A stretch of 64,000 nt of DNA from Rhizobium sp. PP-CC-3A-592 (GTDB taxonomy: Bacteria; Pseudomonadota; Alphaproteobacteria; Rhizobiales; Rhizobiaceae). Where the stretch lies: positions 186,001 to 250,000 of the forward strand of contig NZ_QJSR01000002.1 of the NCBI RefSeq assembly GCF_003217095.1, written 5' to 3'. The notes below the pieces were generated by a model, which was given only the letters and a program-made list of their open reading frames with translations, had not been told where the DNA came from and searched no databases. The position numbers and the translations under genes are program-made. Every line of letters begins with the position of its first letter. Within the stretch, counting starts at the first letter, position 1. This document shows, in pieces, positions 8,934 to 17,155 of this stretch.

Positions 8934-9464
8934 ATGAAGATTGCATCGACCGCCGTTTTCGCCGCCAGCCTTGCAGCAGCCCTCCTGTCTGCATCCAGCA
9001 GCGCCTTTGCCCAGAATGCAGGCGGTATGCGGGAGACCGTCATGGAACGCTTCTTCCGGGGGCAGACGCAGGCCGAGGGAACCTTTCGCGCCATCAATGG
9101 CACACGGCGAGACCTCGATATCGCGCTGCGCGGCACGGTGACGAAAACCGGGCTGACGCTGCGGGAGGACATCCGCTACGACGACGGACAGAAGGAGCGC
9201 AAGACCTGGCATTTCGTCCGCACCGGTCCTGCGACCTATAGCGGAACGCGCGAGGACGTCATCGGTGGCACGACGGTGCGGGTGGACGGCAACGTCGTGC
9301 GGTTCAACTATCTCGTGGATCTCGACCCCGGTCCGAAGCAGGATGTCTACCGCTTCTTCGATACGCTGACCTTCTCGCGCGACGGCAAGACCATGTCGAA
9401 CACGGCTGTGGTGTGGAAGACGATCCTGCCCGTCGCCCGGGTCAAGATCGACTTCCGCAGGTAA
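8934..9464 (+). CDS. DUF3833 family exported protein
   Basis: A 176-residue protein with a clear Sec signal peptide (MKIASTAVFAASLAAALLSA, cleavage likely after ASSSAFA). The mature part looks like DUF3833: short beta-rich segments with AEGTFRAINGTRRDLDIALRG, KTWHFVRTGPATYSGTREDV, and the closing V-[KR]-I-D-F-R-R. Function is unknown. The fold is likely lipocalin-like and periplasmic. The start is fixed by GGAG seven bases upstream of ATG 8934 and by the signal peptide. The preceding in-frame sequence has no signal character. The gene is convergent with the downstream VOC/hydrolase fusion. Confidence 0.78.
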   Translation: MKIASTAVFAASLAAALLSASSSAFAQNAGGMRETVMERFFRGQTQAEGTFRAINGTRRDLDIALRGTVTKTGLTLREDIRYDDGQKERKTWHFVRTGPATYSGTREDVIGGTTVRVDGNVVRFNYLVDLDPGPKQDVYRFFDTLTFSRDGKTMSNTAVVWKTILPVARVKIDFRR

Positions 9465-9480
9465 CCGAACACGCCGCTCC

Positions 9481-11094
9481 CTATAGCGGCTGTTGCGCCG
9501 GGAGCGCACGCAGCCAGCCGGCGATCGTGCCTGCATCCTCCGGCGAAATTTCATGCCCGGCGGACAGCATGACGACGGTCGTTTCGGCGCCGGCGTCCGC
9601 AAGTGCAGCCACCTGCGCCGGGCGGTAGGCGTCGAAACTGTCATCGGCTCCCGAGACGATCAGCACCTCTGTGCCGGAGAGATCGGCTGGCGGGATCGTT
9701 TCCAGAGGCATCATGCTGCGCAGAAGGACGGCACGGCGGATGAGGCCCGGCTGCAGGAACAGCGTGGCGGCGATCAGGTTTGCGCCGTTGGAATAGCCGA
9801 GAAACGTGGCGCGCGCGAGATCGACGCCATAGCCGGATGCTGCACCTTCGACGAAGGCGGCGAGGGCTTCCGCCTCGTTTGCGATATCGGTCTGATCGAA
9901 TGTCGTGGCGCCGAGGCGCCGGTAGAAACGCGGCGCGCCTTCCTCGAGGCTGCGACCGCGAAGGGCGACGAGCAGCGCGTTCGGCGCCGCCTTTCGCGCG
10001 AGCGGCAGGAGGCTGAGCTCATTGGCGCCGCTGCCATGCAGCAGAAACAGCGTGGTGCCGTCCGGCTCGGCCGGCTGGTGAAGGCGGTGGATGAAGGGCA
10101 GGTCGCGGGCAGCGAAACGCTCCTCGCCGGGAAGGCCGAATTGGGGCAAGAGGACGGTCATGTCCTCCTCCAGCCCGTCCTCGCTCTGTCCGGGGACGAA
10201 GAGCCGGGTGCCCAGAGTGGTTTCATCCTCGTCGATCCCCATGCCCGGGCCGTCTGTCGCAACCTCGATAAGGCTGCCGCCGGGTTCGCGAACGTAGAGC
10301 GAGAAGAAATAGGTGCGGTCATGCGCGGGCGTGGGGCCGGCATCCTCCGCGCCGAGGCGATCCCGCAGAGCCTTCACGGCAGCACGGTCGGGCGCGCGGA
10401 CGGCAATGTGGTCTATGGTGCCGGTGCCGGGTGCCGACGTCCAGAAACCCGTGGCGTCGCGGACGTCGATGACGTCGCCTGCATCCGAACGCAGACGCTC
10501 GATCGTTTCGGTTCTCTCGGCTGACCGGAAGCCGGTGTGACGTTCGAGGAAGGCGGCTGTTTCAACAGGTCGGCTGGTGAGGATGGTGGCGCCGCGCAGC
10601 CCACGGATCGCATCTTCCGGCGGGATGCCGGCGGCATAGGCAGGCTCGACGCCCGCAATGTCGGTCGTTCCCACCAGCTTGACGATGACGCCGTCCGGGT
10701 CCTTCAGGCGCAGCACGGGCTCGCCGAATTCCGGCGCCGGGCCGGAAACGGGCACGAGATAGCGCAAGGCGCGTTGAAGCCAGAAGCCGATGGATCCGGG
10801 GGCGATGGCGAAGGCGATCTCGCTCGGCTGGCCTTCGCCGACACGGCCGGGCCCGCCGTCTTCCCAGACGAGGAAGGTGACGAGCGAACCGGGCGTGCCG
10901 ATGCGGTCGCCATAAAGGAGGTGTAGCTGCGCGGCATCCTCGAAGCCCGCCGTCCGCTTGACGAGGCGCAGACCCAGGAAACCGACGTAGAAATCAACGT
11001 TCGCCTGCACCTTTCGCGTGATGAGCGTGATGTGGTGGAGGCCGCTGGTGCCGTGCGGAGCGTCAAGGCCGGAGCCTGTGGGGATCGCCGTCAT
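9481..11094 (-). CDS. Fusion of glyoxalase-type ring-cleaving dioxygenase and alpha/beta hydrolase
   Basis: A 537-residue two-part protein. Residues about 15-310 hold two VOC/glyoxalase halves (LHHITLITRKVQANVDFYVGFLGLRLVKRTAGF and GTIDHIAVRAPD) with metal-ligand candidates H20, H217 and E268 (SLIEVATDGPG). This is the layout of MhqO-like ring-cleaving dioxygenases. Residues about 330-537 form a serine hydrolase: oxyanion region FLLHGSGANE, nucleophile elbow GYSNGAN, acid VSGADDSFDAYRP and histidine SAGHEI. This is the layout of MhqD-like carboxylesterases. The two activities are separate genes in the hydroquinone-resistance systems I know. Here they are joined. The start overlaps the upstream SDR stop by 4 bp, so they are co-translated. 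Confidence 0.86.
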   Translation of the reverse strand: MTAIPTGSGLDAPHGTSGLHHITLITRKVQANVDFYVGFLGLRLVKRTAGFEDAAQLHLLYGDRIGTPGSLVTFLVWEDGGPGRVGEGQPSEIAFAIAPGSIGFWLQRALRYLVPVSGPAPEFGEPVLRLKDPDGVIVKLVGTTDIAGVEPAYAAGIPPEDAIRGLRGATILTSRPVETAAFLERHTGFRSAERTETIERLRSDAGDVIDVRDATGFWTSAPGTGTIDHIAVRAPDRAAVKALRDRLGAEDAGPTPAHDRTYFFSLYVREPGGSLIEVATDGPGMGIDEDETTLGTRLFVPGQSEDGLEEDMTVLLPQFGLPGEERFAARDLPFIHRLHQPAEPDGTTLFLLHGSGANELSLLPLARKAAPNALLVALRGRSLEEGAPRFYRRLGATTFDQTDIANEAEALAAFVEGAASGYGVDLARATFLGYSNGANLIAATLFLQPGLIRRAVLLRSMMPLETIPPADLSGTEVLIVSGADDSFDAYRPAQVAALADAGAETTVVMLSAGHEISPEDAGTIAGWLRALPAQQPL

Positions 11095-11969
11095 GCAGGG
11101 TCACCCGACTGCCGCGAACGGTCCTGGGTCAGATAGGTGCGGAAGGCTTCGGCATGGTCGGGGTGCCAGCGGGAGAGGGGCGGGCGGTTTTCCACGATAT
11201 CGCCGGCAGCCCAAAGGATGCGCTTCTCGTCGAGGTCCCGGCTGACATCATTGTCGGGGCAGAGAATGTAGAAATCGCCGCGCGCGATGCTGTCCATCAT
11301 GAAGTCCACCGTCTGCTCCGGCGTCCAGGCGGCATCCGGCTTTTCCGTGCGGCCGTTGGCGGTGAGGCCGGTATAGACGAAGCCGGGAATGAGGAGATGC
11401 GACGCGATGCGGCAGCCGGCGGTGTTGCGCAACTCATGCTCGAGCGCTTCCGAGAAGGCTTTGACGCCGGCCTTCGCCACATTGTAGGCCGGGTCTCCCG
11501 GCGGCGTGGTGATGCCCTGCTTGGAGCCGGTATTGATGATGAGGCCGGGTTCGCCATGCGCGATCATGCCGGGGCCGAAGACGCGCGTGCCGTTGACGAC
11601 GCCGCCGAGATTGACGGCCATCACGCGCTCCCAGTTTTCCAGCGGGCCGAAGAGCGTGCTGCCGGACTGGATCCCGGCATTGTTCATGAGCACGTTGACC
11701 TTGCCGAACCGCTCGATGACCTCTTCCTGCAAGGCTTCGAGCGCTTCCAGCTCGGAAACGTCCGTCGCGCAGGCGAGAACGCCCTCGGAGCCCTGCGGGG
11801 AAATCTCCGCAACCGACCGTTCGGCTTCCGCCAGACGCTCGCCCTTGCGGTCTGCCAGCACGACCCTCATGCCGAGGGAGGCGAAGCGGTGGGCGGCGGC
11901 AAGGCCGATGCCGGAGGCGGCTCCCGTGACGACGGCAACGGCATTGGCGGCGAAGGCGGCATGTGTCAT
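11091..11969 (-). CDS. SDR family NAD(P)-dependent oxidoreductase
   Basis: A 292-residue short-chain dehydrogenase. Cofactor motif AVVTGAASGIGLAAAHRF lies at the N-terminus, followed by NNAGI near residue 100. The active-site S is in NTGSKQGI, with Y and K in YNVAKAGVKAF. The C-terminal extension (ILWAAGDIVENRPPLSRWHPDH) is typical of a rhizobial subgroup. I chose ATG 11969 because the SDR homology starts there. A second ATG at 12017 adds 16 unconserved residues. Its stop overlaps the start of the dioxygenase-hydrolase fusion, so the pair probably acts on the same aromatic or quinone-type substrate. Substrate is unknown. Confidence 0.87.
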   Translation of the reverse strand: MTHAAFAANAVAVVTGAASGIGLAAAHRFASLGMRVVLADRKGERLAEAERSVAEISPQGSEGVLACATDVSELEALEALQEEVIERFGKVNVLMNNAGIQSGSTLFGPLENWERVMAVNLGGVVNGTRVFGPGMIAHGEPGLIINTGSKQGITTPPGDPAYNVAKAGVKAFSEALEHELRNTAGCRIASHLLIPGFVYTGLTANGRTEKPDAAWTPEQTVDFMMDSIARGDFYILCPDNDVSRDLDEKRILWAAGDIVENRPPLSRWHPDHAEAFRTYLTQDRSRQSGDPA

Positions 11970-12171
11970 GGTCGGTCCGAGCTCTGCGGCCCCATTTATG
12001 AGGCGTGCGGTTAGCAAATTTAATAGTGTCGCCCGCGAAACTAGGTAAGGAGAAGGCTCAAGTCCATCCTCTTGGCGCTCCCCGCCTTCCCTCTATCCTC
12101 CAGCGCCAGACTGCCTCGCCGAGCGTGCTCTTCCGCTCCCGTCATCCATCCGTCTCCCTATTCGAGTCCCA

Positions 12172-12927
12172 ATGTATCCCCCGAGAACGCGCAATAGCCG
12201 GCAGACGCCGTGCGAACAATGTCCCCTGCGTCATCTGCCGACCTTCCGCGAATTTCAGCCTGAGGAGCTTGCATTCGTTTCGCACTTCAAGACCGGCGAA
12301 CTGTCGGTCGATGCGGGAACCACGGTGCTGAGCGAGGGAAGCCACAGCGCGCATCTGTTCACGGTGCTGTCGGGCTGGGGCTTTCGCTACAAGATGCTGG
12401 GCGACGGCCGCCGGCAGATCCTGAATTACATCATGCCGGGCGATCTCGTCGGCCTGCAAGGCAGCCTGATGGGGGAGATGAAGCATTCGGTGGAGGCGCT
12501 GTCCGCGTTGACGCTCTGCGTGTTCGAGCGCGAGCGCCTCGGGCAGGTCTATCGCAACCACCCCGATCTTGCTTTCGACGTGACCTGGATCGCCTCGCAG
12601 GAAGAGCGGATTCTCGATGAACATCTGTTGAGCATCGGACGGCGTACGGCGCTGGAGCGGGCGGCCTATCTGCTGTCGTTTCTGTCGCAGAGGGCGGGGG
12701 TGTCGAACCTTTTCAGAGGCGAGCGCGTCTCTATCCCGCTCACGCAGCAGCATGTCGCCGATACGTTGGGACTCTCGATCGTTCACACGAACAAGACGCT
12801 GAAAAAGCTTGCCGAGCGCAACCTTATTCGCTGGGCGGATCGCGGGTGCGACGTGCTGGACGCCGAAGGCCTAATGCGGGTTGCGGACTGGGACGGTCTG
12901 GAAGCCGTCCGGCGTCCGTTTATCTGA
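12172..12927 (+). CDS. Crp/Fnr family transcriptional regulator
   Basis: A 251-residue regulator with an N-terminal cyclic-nucleotide-like beta-barrel (about residues 25-140) and a C-terminal winged helix containing LTQQHVADTLGLSIVHTNKTL (about 188-208). Cysteines at 14 and 17 (PCEQCPLR) plus 116 (LTLCVFER) resemble part of the FNR iron-sulfur set, but a third N-terminal cysteine is missing, so a standard [4Fe-4S] ligand set is not complete. The gene stands alone and divergent from the SDR operon 200 bp away. DNA-contact residues in the recognition helix differ from Crp. The effector is unknown. Confidence 0.86.
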   Translation: MYPPRTRNSRQTPCEQCPLRHLPTFREFQPEELAFVSHFKTGELSVDAGTTVLSEGSHSAHLFTVLSGWGFRYKMLGDGRRQILNYIMPGDLVGLQGSLMGEMKHSVEALSALTLCVFERERLGQVYRNHPDLAFDVTWIASQEERILDEHLLSIGRRTALERAAYLLSFLSQRAGVSNLFRGERVSIPLTQQHVADTLGLSIVHTNKTLKKLAERNLIRWADRGCDVLDAEGLMRVADWDGLEAVRRPFI

Positions 12928-12939
12928 CGGACGTCTGGC

Positions 12940-13107
12940 TCAGACGCTCGGTACCGATGCCGCGCGGGCAGGAAGCCGCTTCTGGAAGAAGGCGCGGAGA
13001 CGATCGGTAAAGCTCTGATGTTCCTCGACAATCGGAGTATCGCCGTCATCATGGCCGAACACGCTTCGTGCCGCTTGCTCCAGTCTTTCGATATCGCTGG
13101 CTGTCAT
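12940..13107 (-). CDS. Small hypothetical protein, 55 residues
   Basis: A short minus-strand gene below usual length cut-offs. It begins MTASDIERLEQAARSVFG and ends RLPARAASVPSV. Its ATG is preceded by a near-perfect ribosome-binding site (GGGAGGAAGTC then ATG). The product is soluble, with an amphipathic N-terminal helix, an acidic middle (HDDGDTPIVEEH) and a basic C-terminal half. It is convergent with the Crp/Fnr gene, 12 bp apart. No family is recognised. The strong Shine-Dalgarno sequence and clean coding pattern are the only support. Confidence 0.6.
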   Translation of the reverse strand: MTASDIERLEQAARSVFGHDDGDTPIVEEHQSFTDRLRAFFQKRLPARAASVPSV

Positions 13108-13390
13108 GACTTCCTCCCTTTGGTTCCCCCGGAAAACATAATGCGCCCGAAGGGTTAAAAGTTCCAGTCCAACATGAGGGCTCTCGAAAATACGCTGCTG
13201 TTGTTCCCATTCTTGGTGCTATTCCTGGCGCTATCTTGGTGGTAGCGTGCCGCCTGCCGTCACCGGCTCCAACCTTCGCTATGTCTTATTTAAATGTGAC
13301 CATGCGTGATAAGCACTAGTGTTGAATTCGAGGACGTCGAATCATACTTGTGGGTTGGGCGACTTGAAGCCTCTTTGCGATGGGATCCTG

Positions 13391-13816
13391 GTGCTGCGTT
13401 TGGAAACACTCTTGTCAATCAAACGTGTTCTCGTGCTGGAAGACAATTTCATCATTGCGATGGAAGCCGAGGATATTCTGCGCACGCTGGGCGTCGAGAC
13501 GGTCGACATCGCCACGAATGTCGCGCAGGCCAAGCAGCTGGTCGATGAGCATGCGTTCGACTTCGCCTTGCTTGATGTCAATCTCGGTAGTGAGACGAGC
13601 TTCGATTTCGCAAATATCCTCGTGTCCCGCGACACACCGTTCGGTTTCGTCAGCGGCTATGGCGAAAGCGCCATGTTCCCCGGTAGCCACCGCGATCGGC
13701 CTCGCATCACCAAGCCCTTCAACGAAACGTCGATGAGCCAGCTGCTCGCCTCCGTGTCGGGCGCGGCGGATGCCGGCGAGGTACCCGCCGAAGCCTCTTC
13801 TAAAGCATCGCGATAA
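13391..13816 (+). CDS. Single-domain response regulator (receiver only)
   Basis: A receiver domain of about 141 residues: VLVLEDNFIIAMEAEDIL at the N-terminus, phospho-acceptor D in FALLDVNLG, then VSGYGES and the lysine in ITKPF. There is no output domain, and a short acidic, alanine-rich tail follows. The start is uncertain. GTG 13391 and TTG 13412 both place the domain close to the N-terminus as in relatives, while an upstream GTG at 13319 would add an unusual Cys-containing leader. The last 17 bp overlap the convergent DUF2793 gene. It is the second lone receiver in the window. Its kinase is not encoded next to it. Confidence 0.82.
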   Translation: MLRLETLLSIKRVLVLEDNFIIAMEAEDILRTLGVETVDIATNVAQAKQLVDEHAFDFALLDVNLGSETSFDFANILVSRDTPFGFVSGYGESAMFPGSHRDRPRITKPFNETSMSQLLASVSGAADAGEVPAEASSKASR

Positions 13817-14828
13817 GCACCTCCGTCCGGTCTTCGCCGAACGTGAAGGTGGCGCTGCCCGTATGGGACAACGTTACCGGATGCCCTGCCGTCATGGCCG
13901 CAAGGCCGGTGACGGTCGTGGCGTATCGCGGTGATGGGCCGGAAAATGCACGCAGGGTGGCGATGGCTTGCGTTCCCGCTTTCACGGCGAGCGAAAAGGC
14001 GCCGCTCGGCTCGACCTCCGCTTTGAGCGTGACCAGATAGATCCCCGTTGCCGGCACAATGAGGCTCTTGCCGCCGCCGCCCACCGTCGTCCCGAGCGCG
14101 AACCCACCCTGCGAGAGCGGCATCGTCGCAAAGCCGCTTTCGCTGCCATCTGCAGGCGTTGCCGTGCCCACCGGCGTGCTCGCGCGGGCGATGGGTCTCT
14201 GCGGCAGGTGAACGCGGCCGGCCGCGTCCACGCGCAGGGCCTCCTGCCAGGACGTGCCGTCGGCGCTCGTTTTGATCGCGAAAGTCTCCGTACCGTTCAG
14301 GCCCATCTCCGCCCGGCCGGACCAGCCGCTCTGAAAGAGGAGGCTGGCCGTGTCGCCGGGTGATGCCTTGTTGATCTTCAGCTGATGGCCGTGGCCGGCA
14401 TGGCTGAGCAGCGTTGCATCTGCCGACACTGCGAGCCGGTTGACTTCGTCGGCGGTCGCGTTGATGCCCAGCCGCTCGAGGCCGGCCGTGGCATCGTAGA
14501 CGCGGAAGGCCGTCCCGTCATGGATGTATAGGCGGGCGTCGCCCGCAAGGACGGCGCGCCAGCCGGGGCGGGGCGTGACGAAGGTCCAGGCGCCATCCTG
14601 CCGTACGGCGATCTTCCCGGCCTTGCCGGTCCATTCGTCCGTCGGCGAAGGCGCGATCTCGTAGCAGGCGCCTTCGCCGGGATTCACAGGGGGATGCGCC
14701 AGACGCGCGGCGATCACGAGTTGCGTCACGGCATCCAGTCGCTGCAGCGCCTCGTTGTGCGTGACATGCTTCTGCGCCTGCGATGGCAGGATGTAAGGCA
14801 TTTCGAGGTTCGGGGTCATCTCGCTCAT
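13800..14828 (-). CDS. DUF2793 domain protein (phage-structural type)
   Basis: A 342-residue protein with the DUF2793 signature at its N-terminus (LEMPYILPSQAQKHVTHNEALQRLDAV), then EWTGKAGKIAVRQDGAWTFVTPRPGWRA. The C-terminal half is beta-rich and reads like a tail-fibre or collagen-like trimerisation head (TGIYLVTLKAEVEPSGAFSLAVKAG). DUF2793 proteins are usually found with phage tail or gene-transfer-agent genes, but no other phage gene is near, so this looks like an isolated domesticated copy. I chose the ATG at 14828 because AGGAG lies 6 bases upstream. The ATG two codons before it has that sequence abutting it. Confidence 0.8.
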   Translation of the reverse strand: MSEMTPNLEMPYILPSQAQKHVTHNEALQRLDAVTQLVIAARLAHPPVNPGEGACYEIAPSPTDEWTGKAGKIAVRQDGAWTFVTPRPGWRAVLAGDARLYIHDGTAFRVYDATAGLERLGINATADEVNRLAVSADATLLSHAGHGHQLKINKASPGDTASLLFQSGWSGRAEMGLNGTETFAIKTSADGTSWQEALRVDAAGRVHLPQRPIARASTPVGTATPADGSESGFATMPLSQGGFALGTTVGGGGKSLIVPATGIYLVTLKAEVEPSGAFSLAVKAGTQAIATLRAFSGPSPRYATTVTGLAAMTAGHPVTLSHTGSATFTFGEDRTEVLIAML

Positions 14829-14998
14829 CGGCATCTCCTGTCGGGGTGCCGGTAGTGTGCGCGCGATAAAGGGGGCGGGGAGCCGCAGGGAGGTGCGGCG
14901 CTGTTTTCATGGGCTTTTTGCCGATTTCTTTCCCCGCGGCGTCAGAGCATGCGAGGTGAGAACGAAGCGACGCTCCATGCTTTGAGGCGCAGCAAGCG

Positions 14999-15775
14999 TC
15001 AGGCCCTTCCGCGGGAGACGAAGTGCGGATTGGCGAAGTCCACATCATAGGTCTGGTTGCGCTTGCCGTAGAAGAGCGGATTGCCGTCCATGGTCACGGT
15101 TTCCCCGCCGGCCGCGCGCAGCACGGCATCGCCGGCCGCGGTGTCCCATTCCATCGTGCGGCTGAGGCGCGGATAGATGTCGGCGAGACCTTCGGCAAGA
15201 AGGCAGAATTTCAGGGAGGAGCCGACGGATTCGTAATCGGTAACGCCGTGTTCGGCAAGGTAGGCGATGGTTTCCGCGCTGTTGTGCGAGCGGCTGGCCA
15301 GCGCCACGATGCGGTCGCCGCGCTGGCGACAGCCGATGACGGTGGGGGTGCCGATATCCGTCTGGCCGGACACGACGGATTTGCGGGCCCGGTTGCGCTC
15401 CGCTGCATAGAGGATACCGAGGGCCGGTGCGTAGACCACGCCGAGTGTCGGCGCGCCCTGTTCGATCAGTGCGATATTGACCGTGAAGTCGTGGTTGCGA
15501 CCGACGAATTCCTTCGTGCCATCCAGCGGATCGACAAGGAAAAAGGCGCGTCCATCGATATCCGGGATGAGGCCGGCCGAAGCGGCTTCTTCCGCAACCA
15601 CGGGAATGCCGGGAAAAGCACCCTGAAGATGGCGCAGGATGATGCGTTCCGCGCTTTCATCCGCATCCGTCACCGGCGATGCATCCTCCTTGTAACGGAC
15701 CTCCGCACCCACATTATAGACGTCGATGACCGCCCGCCCGGCCTCTACCGCCGCCCTCTCCAACACGTCCAACAT
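14999..15775 (-). CDS. cysQ: 3'(2'),5'-bisphosphate nucleotidase CysQ
   Basis: A 258-residue member of the inositol-monophosphatase-like phosphatases. It should remove the 3'-phosphate from PAP/PAPS, relieving inhibition in sulfate assimilation. Metal-site motifs are present: EDASPVTDADESAE, VAEEAAS, FFLVDPLDGTKEF (the DPLDGT core) and the C-terminal WDTAAGDAVLRAAGG. Length fits CysQ. Two starts are possible: GTG 15829 (18 extra residues) or ATG 15775, which I prefer by family length. It is monocistronic, with a 420-bp interval to livH. Suppression of substrate inhibition is family knowledge. Nothing in the locus links it directly to sulfur genes. Confidence 0.88.
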   Translation of the reverse strand: MLDVLERAAVEAGRAVIDVYNVGAEVRYKEDASPVTDADESAERIILRHLQGAFPGIPVVAEEAASAGLIPDIDGRAFFLVDPLDGTKEFVGRNHDFTVNIALIEQGAPTLGVVYAPALGILYAAERNRARKSVVSGQTDIGTPTVIGCRQRGDRIVALASRSHNSAETIAYLAEHGVTDYESVGSSLKFCLLAEGLADIYPRLSRTMEWDTAAGDAVLRAAGGETVTMDGNPLFYGKRNQTYDVDFANPHFVSRGRA

Positions 15776-16181
15776 TGCGCTCGCCGCGCTCCTTTTCGGT
15801 CTGGCGGTGCCCTGCGTCCCGGCGCCCACCGCGTTATCACCACAACCTTACAGGGTTCTGCCTCATTCGTCAGGCAAATCCCTGTGACCGGGCGTTACAA
15901 TTCGTGGTGTTGTGGGCTGAGCCTTGGGAGCGCGATCCTGTGGTCGCGCCACGAGCATCCCGCGTTTCGGCAGCAAATACAGTTTGATGACATGAGATGA
16001 GCGAGACTGCGTATCCTTGCCAACATGCTGATATGCTTAAAATGTGAACGCTGTCTGCTTCCCACTCAGCCGATTGCCGAGGAAACGGCCAGAAATTTCC
16101 TGAATGGAAAAGAATCTGTTGGGTGCCTTCTTTTTGTGCTTTTCTTTTCGACCGAAAACAGTATGGAATCCCCGCAAACGT

Positions 16182-16220
16182 CGGGTCCGCCAAGGACTGC
16201 AGAACAAGAGGCCGGACCCG
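16182..16220 (+). promoter_or_regulatory. Leader hairpin in front of livH
   Basis: The 473-bp stretch between cysQ (15775) and livH (16249) holds no convincing gene. Near its end is a perfect 8-bp inverted repeat, CGGGTCCG (16182-16189) and CGGACCCG (16213-16220), with a 23-base loop. It lies about 30 bp before the livH start. A pyrimidine-rich stretch (16121-16150) precedes it. It could be a leader structure or an operator. No T-run follows, so it is not a simple terminator. Confidence 0.35.
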
Positions 16221-16248
16221 GTAAGGGATCTGGTCCAGGGGAAAATAG

Positions 16249-17151
16249 ATGGTGTATTTCGTCCAACAGCTCGTCAACGGGCTGACTCTTGGATCTATCT
16301 ACGGCATGATCGCCATCGGCTATACGATGGTTTACGGCATTATCGGCATGATCAACTTCGCCCATGGCGATATCTTCATGCTGGGCAGTTTCGCGGCCCT
16401 CATCGTCTTCCTGATTCTCACGACCCTCTTTGCCGGCATCCCCGTCGTCCTCGCTCTCCTGGTGATGATGATCGTGGCCATGCTGCTGGCGGGCCTGTGG
16501 AACTGGACGATCGAGCGGATCGCCTACCGGCCGTTGCGCGGATCGTTCCGGCTTGCGCCGCTGATCACCGCCATCGGCATGTCGATCGCGCTGTCCAACT
16601 TCATCCAGGTCGTGCAGGGGCCGCGCAACAAGCCGATCCCGCCGCTGGTGAATTCCAACTATCAGGTGCTCGGCATCTCGATCTCGCTGAAGCAGATCGT
16701 GATCATCGTGGTCACCGCGGTGCTGTTGACCATCTTCTGGTACATCGTCAACAAGACGCCGCTCGGCCGCGCCCAGCGCGCCACCGAACAGGACCGCAAG
16801 ATGGCCGCACTTCTCGGCATCGACGTCGACCGGACGATTTCCATCACCTTCATCATGGGCGCGGCGCTCGCCGCCGTCGCCGGTACGATGTATCTGATGT
16901 ATTACGGTGTTTCCGTCTTCACCGACGGCTTCATCCCCGGCGTGAAGGCCTTCACGGCGGCCGTTCTCGGGGGCATTGGCTCGCTGCCGGGCGCCGTTCT
17001 CGGCGGCATTCTCATCGGCCTCATCGAAAGCCTGTGGTCCGCCTATTTCTCCATCGCCTACAAGGACGTCGCAACCTTCGTCATCCTCGCGGTCGTTCTG
17101 ATTTTCAAGCCGACCGGCATTCTCGGCCGGCCCGAAGTGGAGAAGGTATAA
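16249..17151 (+). CDS. livH: Branched-chain amino acid ABC transporter permease LivH
   Basis: A 300-residue inner-membrane permease with about eight hydrophobic helices, one of the two translocation subunits of a Liv-type importer. Hallmarks are the N-terminal FVQQLVNGLTLGSIYGMIAIGYTMVYGIIGMINFAHGD and the loop ARATEQDRKMAALLGID-like segment that contacts the ATPase. Length matches E. coli LivH. The ATG follows a GGGGAAAATAG leader, which is modest as a ribosome-binding site. It is the first gene of the liv operon, and livM starts 4 bp after its stop. Substrates are presumably leucine, isoleucine and valine and may be broader in rhizobia. Confidence 0.93.
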   Translation: MVYFVQQLVNGLTLGSIYGMIAIGYTMVYGIIGMINFAHGDIFMLGSFAALIVFLILTTLFAGIPVVLALLVMMIVAMLLAGLWNWTIERIAYRPLRGSFRLAPLITAIGMSIALSNFIQVVQGPRNKPIPPLVNSNYQVLGISISLKQIVIIVVTAVLLTIFWYIVNKTPLGRAQRATEQDRKMAALLGIDVDRTISITFIMGAALAAVAGTMYLMYYGVSVFTDGFIPGVKAFTAAVLGGIGSLPGAVLGGILIGLIESLWSAYFSIAYKDVATFVILAVVLIFKPTGILGRPEVEKV

Positions 17152-17155
17152 GTCC

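Noticed and set aside
12172-12300. Full FNR iron-sulfur site in the Crp/Fnr gene
   Set aside because: Only two N-terminal cysteines are present, so the four-ligand set is incomplete.
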